Source of the DNA: Gammaproteobacteria bacterium
GTDB lineage: Bacteria; Pseudomonadota; Gammaproteobacteria; SZUA-152
DNA length: 64,000 nt
Direction of reading: 5' to 3'
Assembly (NCBI GenBank): GCA_029882975.1
Contig: JAOUJW010000003.1
Span: forward strand, 193,090 to 257,089
Of the stretch, positions 1 to 8,621 are shown one piece after another; within the stretch, counting starts at the first letter, position 1, and the number at the start of each line of letters is the position of its first letter. The notes below the pieces were generated by a model that had not been told where the DNA came from, did not search any database, and saw only the letters and a list, made by a program, of their open reading frames with translations. A program made the translations under genes and the position numbers.

Positions 1-105
1 GGGGTTCGCCATAAAGAGTTGGATGTAGAGGGGGTGCAGTTTCATCCCGAATCCATTTTGACCCAATGTGGCCATGATTTGTTGCGCAACTTCCTGGCTC
101 GCTAA
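1..105 (+). CDS. trpG: Anthranilate synthase glutamine amidotransferase component, C-terminal end
   Basis: Partial gene entering from the left edge; the last 34 residues are readable. They contain the HPES segment, which in class I glutamine amidotransferases carries the catalytic His and Glu of the Cys-His-Glu triad, followed by the usual C-terminal helix ending LLRNFLAR. TrpG releases ammonia from glutamine for TrpE to make anthranilate. Position just upstream of trpD and trpC supports TrpG over the near-identical PabA, although a dual TrpG/PabA role is common in gammaproteobacteria. The N-terminal part and the nucleophilic Cys lie outside the window. Confidence 0.85.
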   Translation, partial: GVRHKELDVEGVQFHPESILTQCGHDLLRNFLAR

Positions 106-199
106 TACAATATTAAGGCCATTGGGATTTAATACTGGCTGAAAGTTACGCAGTGGCCGTTGGCGCGGTCTCGTGATTTAGGTAATGAGGAAATAAATT

Positions 200-1222
200 A
201 TGGAAATGCAAGCCGCTATTTCTTCGGTGATTGACCATCGTGACCTCACTTCGGCTGAGATGCAGTCAGTGATGCAGAAGATAATGACGGGTGAGGCAAC
301 ACCGGCCCAAATCGGGGGATTCCTGGTGGGTTTGCGCATGAAAGGTGAGACTATAGACGAAGTGGCGGCAGCGGCAGCCGTTATGCGCGATTTGGCAGCA
401 AAAGTCAGTGTCACCGGATCGCATGTGGTGGACACCTGTGGTACCGGGGGCGATGGTGCGCGGACCTTTAATATTTCCACTGCCAGTGCTTTTGTGGTCG
501 CGGCAGCCGGGGGTAAAGTAGCTAAACACGGTAATCGTTCTATTTCCAGTAAATCCGGCAGTGCCGATGTGCTGGAGGCCGCCGGTGTCAATCTGGATCT
601 AAGTCCTGAGCAGGTGGCGGCTTGTGTCGAAAAACTGGGAGTGGGGTTCATGTTTGCTCCCAAGCACCACAGTGCCATGAAGCACGCCATCGGCCCCCGG
701 CGTGACATGGGCGTGCGGACCATTTTCAATGTTTTGGGGCCGCTTACCAATCCGGCGGATGCGCCAAATCAGGTGATTGGCGTCTACAGTAATAAATGGG
801 TGGAGCCGTTGGCCAAAGTACTGGCGCGCCTGGGCAGTCGGCATGTTTTGGTGGTGCATTCCGAAGATGGTATGGATGAAATCAGTATCGGAGCTCCCAC
901 ATTTGTCGCCGAGATGAAAGAAGGGAAAGTAAACACCTACATGGTGACCCCGGAACAGTTCGGAATCTCTCGTACCAACGTGTCGGATTTGTCTGTGGAG
1001 GACGCGGCGCAATCCTTGGTGATGATTCGTCAAGTCTTTGATAATACACCCGGTCCGGCTTCGGATATAGTTGCCATCAACGCCGGCGCGGCGCTCTACG
1101 TGAGCGGCTTGAGTACCACGCTTGAGGCTGGAGTTAAGCTGGCACAGGAAACCATCGCCAGCGGTGCTGCGCGTGATAAATTCGATGCTTTTGTTGACAT
1201 GAGCCGGAGTTTTACCGGCTAG
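200..1222 (+). CDS. trpD: Anthranilate phosphoribosyltransferase
   Basis: 340 residues, full length for TrpD, which transfers the phosphoribosyl group of PRPP to anthranilate in the second step of tryptophan synthesis (cytoplasm). The N-terminal helical domain (about 1-70) is followed by the PRPP-binding GTGGD loop near residue 80 with the FNIST segment just after it, then KHGNRS near 108 and the [16 protein letters not shown] segment near 165-180; all are family signatures. The ATG follows a TGAGG-type ribosome site. It sits about 95 bp after trpG and 24 bp before trpC, so the three probably form one trpGDC operon. Confidence 0.97.
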   Translation: MEMQAAISSVIDHRDLTSAEMQSVMQKIMTGEATPAQIGGFLVGLRMKGETIDEVAAAAAVMRDLAAKVSVTGSHVVDTCGTGGDGARTFNISTASAFVVAAAGGKVAKHGNRSISSKSGSADVLEAAGVNLDLSPEQVAACVEKLGVGFMFAPKHHSAMKHAIGPRRDMGVRTIFNVLGPLTNPADAPNQVIGVYSNKWVEPLAKVLARLGSRHVLVVHSEDGMDEISIGAPTFVAEMKEGKVNTYMVTPEQFGISRTNVSDLSVEDAAQSLVMIRQVFDNTPGPASDIVAINAGAALYVSGLSTTLEAGVKLAQETIASGAARDKFDAFVDMSRSFTG

Positions 1223-1246
1223 TGGCGGCTGGAAAATAGAGCAACC

Positions 1247-2044
1247 ATGGCACAAACTCCGGATATCCTAAAAAAAATTTTGGCAAGCAAAATCCAATGG
1301 GTGGCCTCAAAGTCAGCGCAGGTCCCCATGGGACAGTTGCAACAACAAGTGGAATCTTGTGAGCCCTGCCGGGGGTTTGTCGCATCCATAGAGGCCGTCC
1401 AGCGGCGTGGTGAAGCGGCTGTGATTGCGGAAATCAAAAAAGCCTCACCCAGCAAAGGCGTGATTCGAGCCGACTTTCAGCCGCAACAAATTGCTCGTTC
1501 TTACGCCGAGGGTGGGGCGAGCTGTTTGTCTATCCTAACCGACGAGGAATTTTTCCAGGGCGCGGATTCCTATTTGCAACAGGTGCGACAAGTATGTCAG
1601 TTGCCGCTGTTACGTAAAGACTTCATGGTGGAACCCTACCAAATCCTCGAGTCCCGCGTGTTGGGGGCAGACTGTATTTTATTGATTGTCGCAGCACTGG
1701 ATGATACCAAGCTCATGGAGTTGTTTAACTTGGCTACGGAATTGGGTATGGATGTTTTGGTGGAAGTTCATGACGCCGAGGAGTTGGAGCGGGCCCTGGC
1801 TCTGGATGCTCGTCTGGTGGGGATAAATAACCGTAATTTGCGTACTTTTGACGTGAGCCTCAACACCACGCTGGATTTGCTGGAGCGCATACCTGACAGC
1901 AAAATTGTGGTCACGGAGAGTGCCATACACACTCGCGAGGATGTGGCTTTAATGCGCCGGCATGGAGTGAATGCCTTTTTGGTGGGGGAGGCCTTTATGC
2001 GGGCGGAACAACCGGGGGAAAAACTGGCGCAATTGTTCGCCTGA
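1247..2044 (+). CDS. trpC: Indole-3-glycerol phosphate synthase
   Basis: 265 residues, the size of monofunctional IGPS without the PRAI (TrpF) fusion found in enteric bacteria. The (beta/alpha)8 barrel signatures are present in order: [11 protein letters not shown] (catalytic Lys), [32 protein letters not shown], the TESAI segment and the FLVGEAFMR phosphate-binding end. It closes the indole ring from CdRP in tryptophan synthesis. It is the last gene of the trpGDC run and converges on crp, with only about 27 bp between the stop codons. Confidence 0.97.
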   Translation: MAQTPDILKKILASKIQWVASKSAQVPMGQLQQQVESCEPCRGFVASIEAVQRRGEAAVIAEIKKASPSKGVIRADFQPQQIARSYAEGGASCLSILTDEEFFQGADSYLQQVRQVCQLPLLRKDFMVEPYQILESRVLGADCILLIVAALDDTKLMELFNLATELGMDVLVEVHDAEELERALALDARLVGINNRNLRTFDVSLNTTLDLLERIPDSKIVVTESAIHTREDVALMRRHGVNAFLVGEAFMRAEQPGEKLAQLFA

Positions 2045-2071
2045 TTTTCCCCGTTTGAGTATACAAAATGA

Positions 2072-2734
2072 TTAGCGGGTATTGAAAACCACTATGGTTT
2101 TACCGCTGGCAGATATAAGGGATTGTTCTTCAAGGCTTTTTAATACTCTGCCAACCATTTCCCGAGAACAACCTACAATTCGCCCCAGTTCTTGGCGGGT
2201 GATGCGAATTTGCATACCGTCAGGATGGGTCATTGCGTCCGGCTCTTTACACAATTCGATCAAGGTGCGTGCCACTCGCCCGGTGACATCCATAAAGGCC
2301 AGATCGCCCACTTTTTGGCTGGTACGGCGCAGTCGTAAGGCCATTTGTGCCGCCAGTTCAAATAGAATTTTGGGATCGCTTTCGGCCAGTTGACGGAAGC
2401 GGGCATAGCTGATTTCGGCCAATTCACATTGAGTGCGAGCTCGAACAAATGCGCTGCGGTTGGATTCTTTGCCAAATAAACCCATCTCTCCAAAAAAGTC
2501 ACCGGCATTGAGGTAGGCGAGAACAATTTCATGGCCGGATTCATCTTCGATCAACACGGTAACGGAACCGTCAACGATGTAGTACAAAACGTCCGGGGTA
2601 TCGCCGGCATAGATGATCAGGCTCTTGCCCGGGTAACGCCGCCGATGGCAGTGTTCCAGGAAATGCGTAATCGTTTTGTTTTCCTCTGGCGGCTTGATCG
2701 AACCGAGTCGATTGTTGCGAGCAACTTGAGTCAC
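2072..2734 (-). CDS. crp: cAMP receptor protein (Crp/Vfr-type global regulator)
   Basis: About 220 residues from a GTG at 2734, which has an AAGGT sequence about 8 nt upstream; a longer TTG start at 2791 would add 19 residues but has poor spacing. The N-terminal cyclic-nucleotide domain has the FGEMGLF...RSAFVRA phosphate-binding cassette, where Arg and Ser contact cAMP in E. coli CRP. The C-terminal winged helix has [19 protein letters not shown], nearly identical to the E. coli CRP recognition helix region, including the Arg-Glu that read TGTGA half-sites. This makes it a true Crp rather than Fnr; no N-terminal Fe-S cysteine cluster is present. It may control genes in this window, but I found no convincing TGTGA-N6-TCACA site. 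Confidence 0.9.
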   Translation of the reverse strand: MTQVARNNRLGSIKPPEENKTITHFLEHCHRRRYPGKSLIIYAGDTPDVLYYIVDGSVTVLIEDESGHEIVLAYLNAGDFFGEMGLFGKESNRSAFVRARTQCELAEISYARFRQLAESDPKILFELAAQMALRLRRTSQKVGDLAFMDVTGRVARTLIELCKEPDAMTHPDGMQIRITRQELGRIVGCSREMVGRVLKSLEEQSLISASGKTIVVFNTR

Positions 2735-2983
2735 GGGCTTTACCTTCTTAAATGTCGTTGTGTGTCCATATCTATCGGCTTGGAACCCCAAACCTTTTGT
2801 GGAATGGGAAAATTACCCAAATCCTGCTTTAGGCTAAGCAAATTTAATGCCCGAAACCTGAAAAAAAGCAGGTTTACTGATTTTGGGCTGAAAAAATTAA
2901 CATAAAACTCATCTTTGCCTGTGTTTTTATGATAGTCTTAGGCGCTTTTAAAAATGCCGCTACAGGGGTAAGAGTCAGTGGTG

Positions 2984-3406
2984 ATGAAAGCACGGGTTAA
3001 ATGGGTCCAAGACGCTGAATTTGATGGGGAATCCGGGAGCGGTCACCACATCACTATGGATGGTCCGGCGGATTTTGGCGGGCAAAACAAAGGGGTGCGC
3101 CCCATGGAAATGTTGCTGCTGGGCCTGGGCGGTTGCACTGCTTTTGATGTGGTTCTGATATTGAAAAAAGCCCGCCAACCGGTGGACGATTGCGTGGTTG
3201 AGATCGAAGCGCAGCGAGCGGAAACCGATCCGAAAATTTTTACCCGTATTCATGTGCACTTCATCGTAGCCGGAAAGGGGTTAAGCGAAAAGCATGTCAG
3301 CCGAGCCATCAGTTTATCGGCAGAAAAGTATTGTTCTGCATCCATTATGCTGGGCAAGGTGGCTCAAATAAGCCATGATTTTAAAATAGTTGAAGTTTTG
3401 GAGTAG
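2984..3406 (+). CDS. OsmC family protein (peroxiredoxin-like)
   Basis: About 140 residues, the normal length of the OsmC/Ohr superfamily. The central helix carries the first redox Cys in LGGCTAFDVV, and the second Cys is in YCSASIMLGKVA; spacing is right for the organic-hydroperoxide-reducing pair. The short YhfA-like subfamily, often found beside crp, fits best, because crp lies divergently just upstream. GTG codons at 2978 and 2981 precede the preferred ATG at 2984, with an AGGGGTAAGA stretch upstream. Substrate cannot be read from sequence. The next gene starts 3 nt after the stop, so the two are co-transcribed. Confidence 0.85.
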   Translation: MKARVKWVQDAEFDGESGSGHHITMDGPADFGGQNKGVRPMEMLLLGLGGCTAFDVVLILKKARQPVDDCVVEIEAQRAETDPKIFTRIHVHFIVAGKGLSEKHVSRAISLSAEKYCSASIMLGKVAQISHDFKIVEVLE

Positions 3407-3409
3407 TAA

Positions 3410-3802
3410 GTGCAACGACCCAATGCGACAGCCGGATTGCGGCACGTGGCCTTAAATGTGGTCAATCTGGAAGCGAGCGAAAAATTTTATGTCGAGTTGC
3501 TGGGTATGACAGTAGAGTGGCGGCCGGATCCGGATAATGTGTATTTGACTTCGGGTAATGATAACCTGGCGCTGCATCGCGCATCGGCGTCCATCGAAGG
3601 TGGTCAATCATTAGACCATATTGGATTTATACTGAACCATGCGGAGCAGGTGGATCAGTGGCACGATTTTCTAAAACACCATGATGTCGTGATTAAAGCA
3701 GCTCCCCGGACCCACCGTGATGGTGCCAGAAGTTTTTACTGCCAGGACCCGGATGGGGTAACGGTGCAAATGATTTACCATCCACCCTTGGTGGGTAGCT
3801 GA
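3410..3802 (+). CDS. VOC (glyoxalase/bleomycin resistance) family protein
   Basis: 130 residues, one vicinal-oxygen-chelate module pair. LRHVALNVVNLEASEKFY is the first beta-alpha-beta strand with a metal-binding His, and DPDGVTVQMIYHPP is the closing strand with the conserved acidic/aromatic pattern. VOC enzymes bind a divalent metal and act in glyoxalase I, dioxygenase or resistance reactions; the specific reaction is not evident. GTG start with a GGAG site in the end of the OsmC gene, 3 nt downstream of that gene's stop. Probably a small stress operon with the OsmC gene and perhaps speD. Confidence 0.85.
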   Translation: MQRPNATAGLRHVALNVVNLEASEKFYVELLGMTVEWRPDPDNVYLTSGNDNLALHRASASIEGGQSLDHIGFILNHAEQVDQWHDFLKHHDVVIKAAPRTHRDGARSFYCQDPDGVTVQMIYHPPLVGS

Positions 3803-3829
3803 TTCCACATAGACAAAGAGATTACGCGG

Positions 3830-4636
3830 TTGAATACATCTGACAAGCTGAAACTCAAAGATTTCAATAACCTGACCAAGGTGTTGAGTTTTAATATATA
3901 CGATATTTGCTACACTCGGACCGAAGAACAGAGACAAAGCTATATCGAATATATTGACGAGGCCTACAATGCCGAACGCTTGACCAATATACTCAAAGAC
4001 GTCACTCAAATCATTGGTGCGAATATTTTGAATATTGCCCGTCAGGACTATGATCCTCAGGGGGCCAGTGTCACCATGCTCATAAGTGAAGAAGCCATCG
4101 ATAGTGCTAATGTCTCCAACACGGAAGCGCCAGGGCCGCTGGGTGATGCCATTGTGGCGCATTTGGACAAAAGTCATTTGACGGTTCACACTTACCCTGA
4201 AAGTCATCCCCATAACGGTATTAGTACTTTTAGAGCGGATATTGATGTATCGACCTGTGGCCGGGTGTCGCCATTAAAAGCGTTAAATTACCTGATCCAT
4301 TGTTTCGATTCTGATGTGGTGACCATGGACTATCGGGTGCGTGGATTTACTCGTGATATTTTCGGTAATAAGCACTACATTGATCACGATATCAATTCTA
4401 TCCAGAACTTCATTGCTCAAGATACTAAAGAACGTTATCAGATGATCGATGTGAATGTGTATCAGGAGAATATATTTCATACCAAAATGATGCTGAATGA
4501 TTTTAATTTAGACAATTATTTGTTCGGTATTGATCCAGGTGATTTAAGTGATACGGAGCGCGAGGAAGCCACTGGTCGTGTCGGCCGGGAAATGTTGGAA
4601 ATATTTTACGGTCGCAATGTGAAGTCTGCGGAATGA
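3830..4636 (+). CDS. speD: S-adenosylmethionine decarboxylase proenzyme
   Basis: 268 residues, matching the E. coli-type (class 1A) SpeD rather than the short thermophile form. The proenzyme self-cleaves before a Ser to create a pyruvoyl cofactor; the segment [13 protein letters not shown] places that Ser at residue 115, near Ser112 of E. coli SpeD. The conserved [12 protein letters not shown] and the ALNYLI segment follow. It decarboxylates SAM to supply aminopropyl groups for spermidine. TTG start. No aminopropyltransferase is adjacent here, although a spermidine-synthase-like fusion lies at 33-36 kb. The gene converges on coq7. Confidence 0.95.
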   Translation: MNTSDKLKLKDFNNLTKVLSFNIYDICYTRTEEQRQSYIEYIDEAYNAERLTNILKDVTQIIGANILNIARQDYDPQGASVTMLISEEAIDSANVSNTEAPGPLGDAIVAHLDKSHLTVHTYPESHPHNGISTFRADIDVSTCGRVSPLKALNYLIHCFDSDVVTMDYRVRGFTRDIFGNKHYIDHDINSIQNFIAQDTKERYQMIDVNVYQENIFHTKMMLNDFNLDNYLFGIDPGDLSDTEREEATGRVGREMLEIFYGRNVKSAE

Positions 4637-4652
4637 GGCGTTAGTTTCACGG

Positions 4653-5297
4653 TTACAGCCAAAACGCGCTTTTGGTCATAATTTTAGAAGTCAGTCCCAT
4701 TAAGCGTTTTATCGGTGTAGGGAGCTCGGCGCCTCCTGCTTTAACTGCTGTCGTGGCGTGATGCAGCTCATCTTCGCGCATTTGTTGCAATATGGCGCGG
4801 CTTCTAACATCTTCCCGGGGAAGCTGCTGCAAGTGATCGTCCAAGTGCCGTACCACTTGCCGTTCCGTTTCGGCTACAAATCCCAAGCTCCATTTATCGC
4901 CGGCCAGACCGGCAGCAGCACCGATGGCCACAGAGCCGGCATACCACAACGGATCCAGTAGACTGGTATGCGTACCCAGTTCATTGGCGCGGCTGCGACA
5001 CCACTGTAAATGATCGTTTTCTTCAGCTGCAGCCTGTTCCATTTGCCGGCGGACCAGGGGCAGTTTTGCGGTGAGTGCTTGGCCTTGATACAGGCCTTGC
5101 GCGGCCACTTCGCCGGCGTGATTGATGCGCATCAATCGTCCTGCCAGGGTTTTTTGCTCCTCGCTGAGCTCCGTTTCCTCTTGATGTTGGGACGGATTCG
5201 CGCGGCCCGTAACGGCAGGGTTACCGGATAGAGTTCGTAATCCTGTGTCCACATTGTGGATCAATTGATCCAAAAAGTTGTAATGCCGCCGGCTCAT
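4653..5297 (-). CDS. coq7: Demethoxyubiquinone hydroxylase (Coq7-type)
   Basis: About 214 residues from the ATG at 5297; an upstream TTG at 5324 would add nine residues. The di-iron carboxylate ligands appear in RINHAGEVAA, EENDHL and REDELHHA, in the two-EXXH pattern of the Coq7/Cat5 family. It hydroxylates demethoxyubiquinone in the last ring hydroxylation of ubiquinone synthesis at the inner membrane face. Possession of Coq7 fits an aerobic, ubiquinone-using organism. It is transcribed divergently from the ferredoxin-like gene, with about 90 bp between them. Confidence 0.93.
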   Translation of the reverse strand: MSRRHYNFLDQLIHNVDTGLRTLSGNPAVTGRANPSQHQEETELSEEQKTLAGRLMRINHAGEVAAQGLYQGQALTAKLPLVRRQMEQAAAEENDHLQWCRSRANELGTHTSLLDPLWYAGSVAIGAAAGLAGDKWSLGFVAETERQVVRHLDDHLQQLPREDVRSRAILQQMREDELHHATTAVKAGGAELPTPIKRLMGLTSKIMTKSAFWL

Positions 5298-5386
5298 GGA
5301 GGCCACATTACTCCAATTTTTCAAGAAAAAAAACCACTTCTTGGCTATAATGGCGCCCCTGGCTGTTATTAGGAAGGAGCGCCATC

Positions 5387-5698
5387 GTGGCTTATTACCG
5401 GCATCACGTGTTTTTTTGTACCAATAAACGAGACGACGGCAGCGATTGTTGTCAAAATTTCAACGCTCAAGCGATGCGCGACTACGCCAAGCAACGCAGC
5501 AAAGAACTGGGTATTGCCGGGCAACAGGGTAAGGTACGTATTAACAGTGCCGGTTGCTTGAACCGTTGCGCAGAAGGGCCGGTGATTGCCGTGTATCCTG
5601 ATGATGTCTGGTATACCTATGTAGACAAGGAAGACATCGACGAGATTATTGAAGAACATTTGTGTAATGGACGTGTGGTTCAGCGCCTGACCCTTTAG
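5387..5698 (+). CDS. (2Fe-2S) ferredoxin domain-containing protein (thioredoxin-like fold)
   Basis: 103 residues with the cysteine pattern of thioredoxin-like [2Fe-2S] ferredoxins: FFCTNKRDDGSDCC near residues 10-22 and the pair in SAGCLNRCAEGP near 57-61. C-terminal VYPDDVWYTYVDKEDIDEIIEEHL is typical of this small gammaproteobacterial family. It probably carries electrons, but its partner is unknown. GTG start with a strong AGGAAGGAG site. The hydrolase gene follows after about 30 bp and they are likely co-transcribed. Confidence 0.85.
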   Translation: MAYYRHHVFFCTNKRDDGSDCCQNFNAQAMRDYAKQRSKELGIAGQQGKVRINSAGCLNRCAEGPVIAVYPDDVWYTYVDKEDIDEIIEEHLCNGRVVQRLTL

Positions 5699-5729
5699 AA
5701 AACTGAACACAACGAGTAAACCGATAATT

Positions 5730-6413
5730 ATGTCTGATTTTAATGAAAGCCGCGGTGCCCAACTACATTTGTACGACGGCTTGGAAGATGCCCCCTGTAC
5801 CGGTGAGAACTTTCTGATTCAAGGTCCTGCCGGCGTTTTGGAAGCATTGATGTCCCAGCCGGCCAATCCAGGGGAGGTTGAGGCTGTAGCTGTGATTTGC
5901 CATCCGCATCCCCTGCATGGCGGCAGTATGGCCAATAAAGTGGTGCACATTGTCTCCAACGCCCTGAATGATCTGGGGGTGCCCACTCTGCGTTTTAATT
6001 TTCGCGGCGTGGGGCATTCCCAGGGACGCTTCGATCGGGGTCAGGGAGAGGTGGAAGATCTGGAGGCCGTGTGCGACTGGCTGCGTAGCCGTTATCCGCA
6101 GGCGCAGTTATGGTTGGCGGGGTTTTCCTTTGGTGCTTTTGTGGCGTTTAATGGGTACCGGGATGTGGGGGCCGAGCGTTTGTTGCTCATCGCGCCGCCC
6201 GTGACCTTGTTTGATTTTCCGGAAAATCCGGTGGAAATTCCCTGGTTGGTGATCCAGGGTGGTAAGGATGATGTGATTGCGCCGGAAAAAGTCTCTGCCT
6301 GGGTGCAGCAGCAGCGGCCGCGGCCTAACTACCAATGGTTTGCGGATGCGGATCACTTCTTTCACGGTCGTCTGAATCAGGTACGTGAAGCCGTAAAGCA
6401 GCAGTGGTCTTGA
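5730..6413 (+). CDS. Alpha/beta hydrolase
   Basis: 227 residues with the alpha/beta-hydrolase fold: CHPHPLHGGSMANK as the oxyanion-hole strand, FNFRGVGHSQG, the nucleophile elbow GFSFGAF (Ser in G-x-S-x-G), then DVIAPE with the acidic residue and DADHFFHGRL with the catalytic His. It belongs to the small cytoplasmic esterase/aminopeptidase-like family (YheT/YfhR-like group). The substrate is not known. It lies between a ferredoxin-like gene and the promoter of rplM. Confidence 0.85.
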   Translation: MSDFNESRGAQLHLYDGLEDAPCTGENFLIQGPAGVLEALMSQPANPGEVEAVAVICHPHPLHGGSMANKVVHIVSNALNDLGVPTLRFNFRGVGHSQGRFDRGQGEVEDLEAVCDWLRSRYPQAQLWLAGFSFGAFVAFNGYRDVGAERLLLIAPPVTLFDFPENPVEIPWLVIQGGKDDVIAPEKVSAWVQQQRPRPNYQWFADADHFFHGRLNQVREAVKQQWS

Positions 6414-6482
6414 ATCTTTTTGTAAGTCAAGGGTTTAGTTGAAACTCCGGCGTGAGTCCGGGTTCTGGTAAGTGAAAACATC

Positions 6483-6511
6483 TTGACTTTCGAACGGTTC
6501 GGTTCTAGTAT
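6483..6511 (+). promoter_or_regulatory. Sigma70-type promoter of rplM-rpsI
   Basis: TTGACT (6483-6488) and TAGTAT (6506-6511) are separated by exactly 17 bp, followed by a GC-rich discriminator-like TTCTGCGCC, as often seen at growth-rate-controlled ribosomal promoters. The 5' leader before rplM is about 35 nt and could hold the L13 autoregulatory site known in E. coli; I did not resolve its structure. Confidence 0.75.
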
Positions 6512-6553
6512 TCTGCGCCTTTTCAACAAGATTCTTTTTGGAGTTGATTCGCC

Positions 6554-6982
6554 ATGAAAACATTCAGCGCAAAGCCTGCTGAAGTCAAACGGGACTGGTA
6601 TGTCGTGGATGCCTCCGGCAAAACCCTGGGCCGCCTGGCTACGGAAATTGCCCTTCGCTTGCGCGGTAAGCACAAGCCCGAATATACCCCGCACGTCGAT
6701 ACAGGAGACTATATCGTCGTTGTTAACGCCGACAAGGTGACCGTAACCGGGCGTAAAACCACAGACAAAATGTACTATCGTCATACCGGTTTTCCGGGCG
6801 GTATCAAATCCATGAGTTTTGATAAGATGCTGCAACGCTCACCCGAGAGCATTATTCAAATTGCCGTAAAAGGCATGTTGCCCAAGAATCCTTTAGGGCG
6901 GGCTATGTACAGAAAGTTAAAGGTCTACGCCGGTGCACAGCACGATCATGCGGCACAGCAACCTAAAACTCTGGAAATCTAA
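6554..6982 (+). CDS. rplM: 50S ribosomal protein L13
   Basis: 142 residues, exactly the bacterial L13 length. It opens with [20 protein letters not shown] and contains the L13 signatures [27 protein letters not shown] and [21 protein letters not shown]13 is an early-assembly protein of the large subunit. The ATG follows a GGAG site. It is followed after 42 bp by rpsI, the universal rplM-rpsI operon. Confidence 0.99.
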   Translation: MKTFSAKPAEVKRDWYVVDASGKTLGRLATEIALRLRGKHKPEYTPHVDTGDYIVVVNADKVTVTGRKTTDKMYYRHTGFPGGIKSMSFDKMLQRSPESIIQIAVKGMLPKNPLGRAMYRKLKVYAGAQHDHAAQQPKTLEI

Positions 6983-7024
6983 AAACTTTGGAAATCTAAC
7001 CGTAACACTGGAATTTGGCAGATC

Positions 7025-7417
7025 ATGGCACAAACACAATATTATGCAACCGGCCGTCGTAAAAGTTCTTCGGCTCGAGTCTTTATCAGCGCCGGCAACG
7101 GCAATATCACCGTGAACAAACGGCCCCTGGACCAGTATTTCGGCCGCGAAACTTCACGCATGGTGGTGCGCCAACCTTTGGAATTGGTGGATTTGCTGGA
7201 AAAATTTGATATCAAGGTCAGTGTCAAAGGCGGTGGTAACAACGGCCAAGCCGGCGCTATTCGTCATGGTATTGCCCGAGCGTTGATCGAGTATGACGAA
7301 ACCTTGCGTTCACCGCTGCGTCGGGCCGGTTTGGTCACTCGTGACGCTCGATGCGTGGAACGTAAAAAAGTGGGTTTGCACAAAGCTCGCAAGCGTCCGC
7401 AATACTCCAAACGATAA
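7025..7417 (+). CDS. rpsI: 30S ribosomal protein S9
   Basis: 130 residues, standard bacterial S9. It has the N-terminal [15 protein letters not shown], the [19 protein letters not shown] core and the basic C-terminal tail [11 protein letters not shown] that reaches the P-site tRNA. Second gene of the rplM operon, closed by a strong hairpin terminator. In many Chromatiales-like genomes petABC follow rpsI; here the multiheme region follows instead. Confidence 0.99.
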   Translation: MAQTQYYATGRRKSSSARVFISAGNGNITVNKRPLDQYFGRETSRMVVRQPLELVDLLEKFDIKVSVKGGGNNGQAGAIRHGIARALIEYDETLRSPLRRAGLVTRDARCVERKKVGLHKARKRPQYSKR

Positions 7418-7431
7418 CTGCGATTTACTGG

Positions 7432-7466
7432 AAAGGAATTCACCGCTTTCGCGGCGAATTCCTTTT
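7432..7466 (+). terminator. Rho-independent terminator after rpsI
   Basis: Inverted repeat AAAGGAATTC(A)CCGC / GCGG(C)GAATTCCTTTT around a TTTC loop, ending in T-rich sequence, 15 bp after the rpsI stop. Confidence 0.85.
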
Positions 7467-7498
7467 CTTGCCTTTCTTTTCAAGCCTCGGTTTTCCCC

Positions 7499-7572
7499 TG
7501 GGGGATCGTCTAGCGGCAGGACTGCGGACTCTGACTCCGCCAACCTAGGTTCGAATCCTAGTCCCCCAGCCA
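7499..7572 (+). tRNA. tRNA-Gln (anticodon CUG)
   Basis: A full cloverleaf can be folded by eye. The acceptor is TGGGGGA/TCCCCCA with discriminator G and encoded CCA. The D arm is GTC/GAC. The anticodon stem is GCGGA/TCCGC around the loop CTCTGAC, giving anticodon CTG at 7531-7533. The T arm is CTAGG/CCTAG around TTCGAAT. It reads CAG glutamine codons. The T1-A72 weak acceptor pair and G discriminator are glutaminyl-tRNA identity features. It lies at the left border of the large cytochrome region. Confidence 0.95.
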
Positions 7573-7749
7573 TTTTGGTGAATATTTCCCTTAAAGCCAC
7601 ACCGGGGTTTTGCTTATAATCCTCTGACTTTGTATGAAGCAAACAAAATGGTTAAATTATAACCATTTCGGGATTATAATAAAAAAAGATATGGTATACT
7701 CCATTCGTGATTTTGGGTTTCAATTAGGGCGCTGTTCCGGGGTGGTCTT

Positions 7750-8361
7750 ATGTACGGAATGATTTTTGAGTTTATGCGTGGCTATGTGCAGGAGCGCCAT
7801 GGAGGCAAACCGGCGTGGCGAACCTTGCTCAAGGCAACCGGCAGAGACAATCAAATTTACTTCCCCAGTGTGGACTATCCGGACCGTGAATTGGTGGAGT
7901 TGGCGGTCACTGCTGCCAAAACCTTCCGCTTGCCCACATCGCAGTTGCTCGAGGATTTCGGTGCGTACATGGCGCCGCGCCTGCTGGATTTCTACAAGAT
8001 GTACATTGATGGTAAATCCTGGCGCAGTCTGGAACTGCTGGAAAACGCCGGTGGCTGTATTCGCGCTGTGGAGCGCCACAATCCCAATCGCAAACCACCT
8101 CGAATTCTCACCCAACGCCTATCACTGGATAAGTTAGTGCTCCAGTACCAATCACGACGTAAATTGTGCTACGTAGCCAAGGGAGTGGTGCGAGGTTTGG
8201 GGGAGCATTTTCAAGAAAAAATCACCATTGTAGAAACCCAGTGTATGCTCAAAGGCGCTGACAGCTGCGTCATGACCTTGGAACGGGAAGTCAGTGTCCG
8301 CAGTATGCTGGACAAAGATATCCGCACCCTGGCGCGAGAGCTGGGGATTGACGGGATATAA
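7750..8361 (+). CDS. H-NOX-like (HNOB domain) protein lacking the proximal heme histidine
   Basis: 203 residues. The N-terminus MYGMIFEFMRGYVQERHG, the LLEDFGAYM segment and the C-terminal GLGEHFQ...GADSCVMTL are typical of heme nitric oxide/oxygen binding domains. The Y-x-S-x-R motif that holds the heme propionates is present at Y133-S135-R137. The residue expected 29 positions before the Tyr, the proximal His in characterised H-NOX proteins, is Ile104 here, flanked by Cys103; the nearest His is 111. So heme binding by the usual route is unlikely. No output domain is fused. It could be a heme-free relative or a redox/thiol sensor. A T-rich promoter region precedes the ATG. Confidence 0.75.
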   Translation: MYGMIFEFMRGYVQERHGGKPAWRTLLKATGRDNQIYFPSVDYPDRELVELAVTAAKTFRLPTSQLLEDFGAYMAPRLLDFYKMYIDGKSWRSLELLENAGGCIRAVERHNPNRKPPRILTQRLSLDKLVLQYQSRRKLCYVAKGVVRGLGEHFQEKITIVETQCMLKGADSCVMTLEREVSVRSMLDKDIRTLARELGIDGI

Positions 8362-8490
8362 AACCTGTTTCTCCCCTCGCTTTTCTTCATTTCACAGTTT
8401 TTCGCCTTACTTCTTAACTATCCGACCTTGGCCGTCGATCAGGGATGCGGTGGTGTCGTAATTAGTGGTCAAAAAATAATCTATAAGGTG

Positions 8491-8578
8491 ATTTGTGTCT
8501 CATTTTTACCACAAATGCAACAAATATTAGGCAGGCTTACGCAAAAACTGTTGCACTTTTACAAATTCCTGTTATAAA
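8491..8578 (+). promoter_or_regulatory. Putative porin promoter with upstream operator-like inverted repeat
   Basis: TTGCAC (8551-8556) and TATAAA (8573-8578) have a 16-bp spacer and lie about 45 bp before the porin ATG. Upstream, ATTTGTG (8491-8497) and CACAAAT (8510-8516) form a perfect 7-bp inverted repeat with a 12-bp spacer, about 35 bp before the -35 box, a position suited to an activator or repressor. The repeat does not match the Crp consensus. Confidence 0.5.
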
Positions 8579-8621
8579 TGCCAAGTCAATTGACATTTAA
8601 CACAATGGGGAGAGTAATAAT

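Noticed and set aside
7293-7642. Open frames on both strands across the end of rpsI and tRNA-Gln
   Set aside because: They run through the terminator and tRNA and share no family features; chance frames.
8491-8516. Inverted repeat before the porin as a Crp site
   Set aside because: ATTTGTG-N12-CACAAAT lacks the TGTGA-N6-TCACA spacing, so only a generic operator is proposed.
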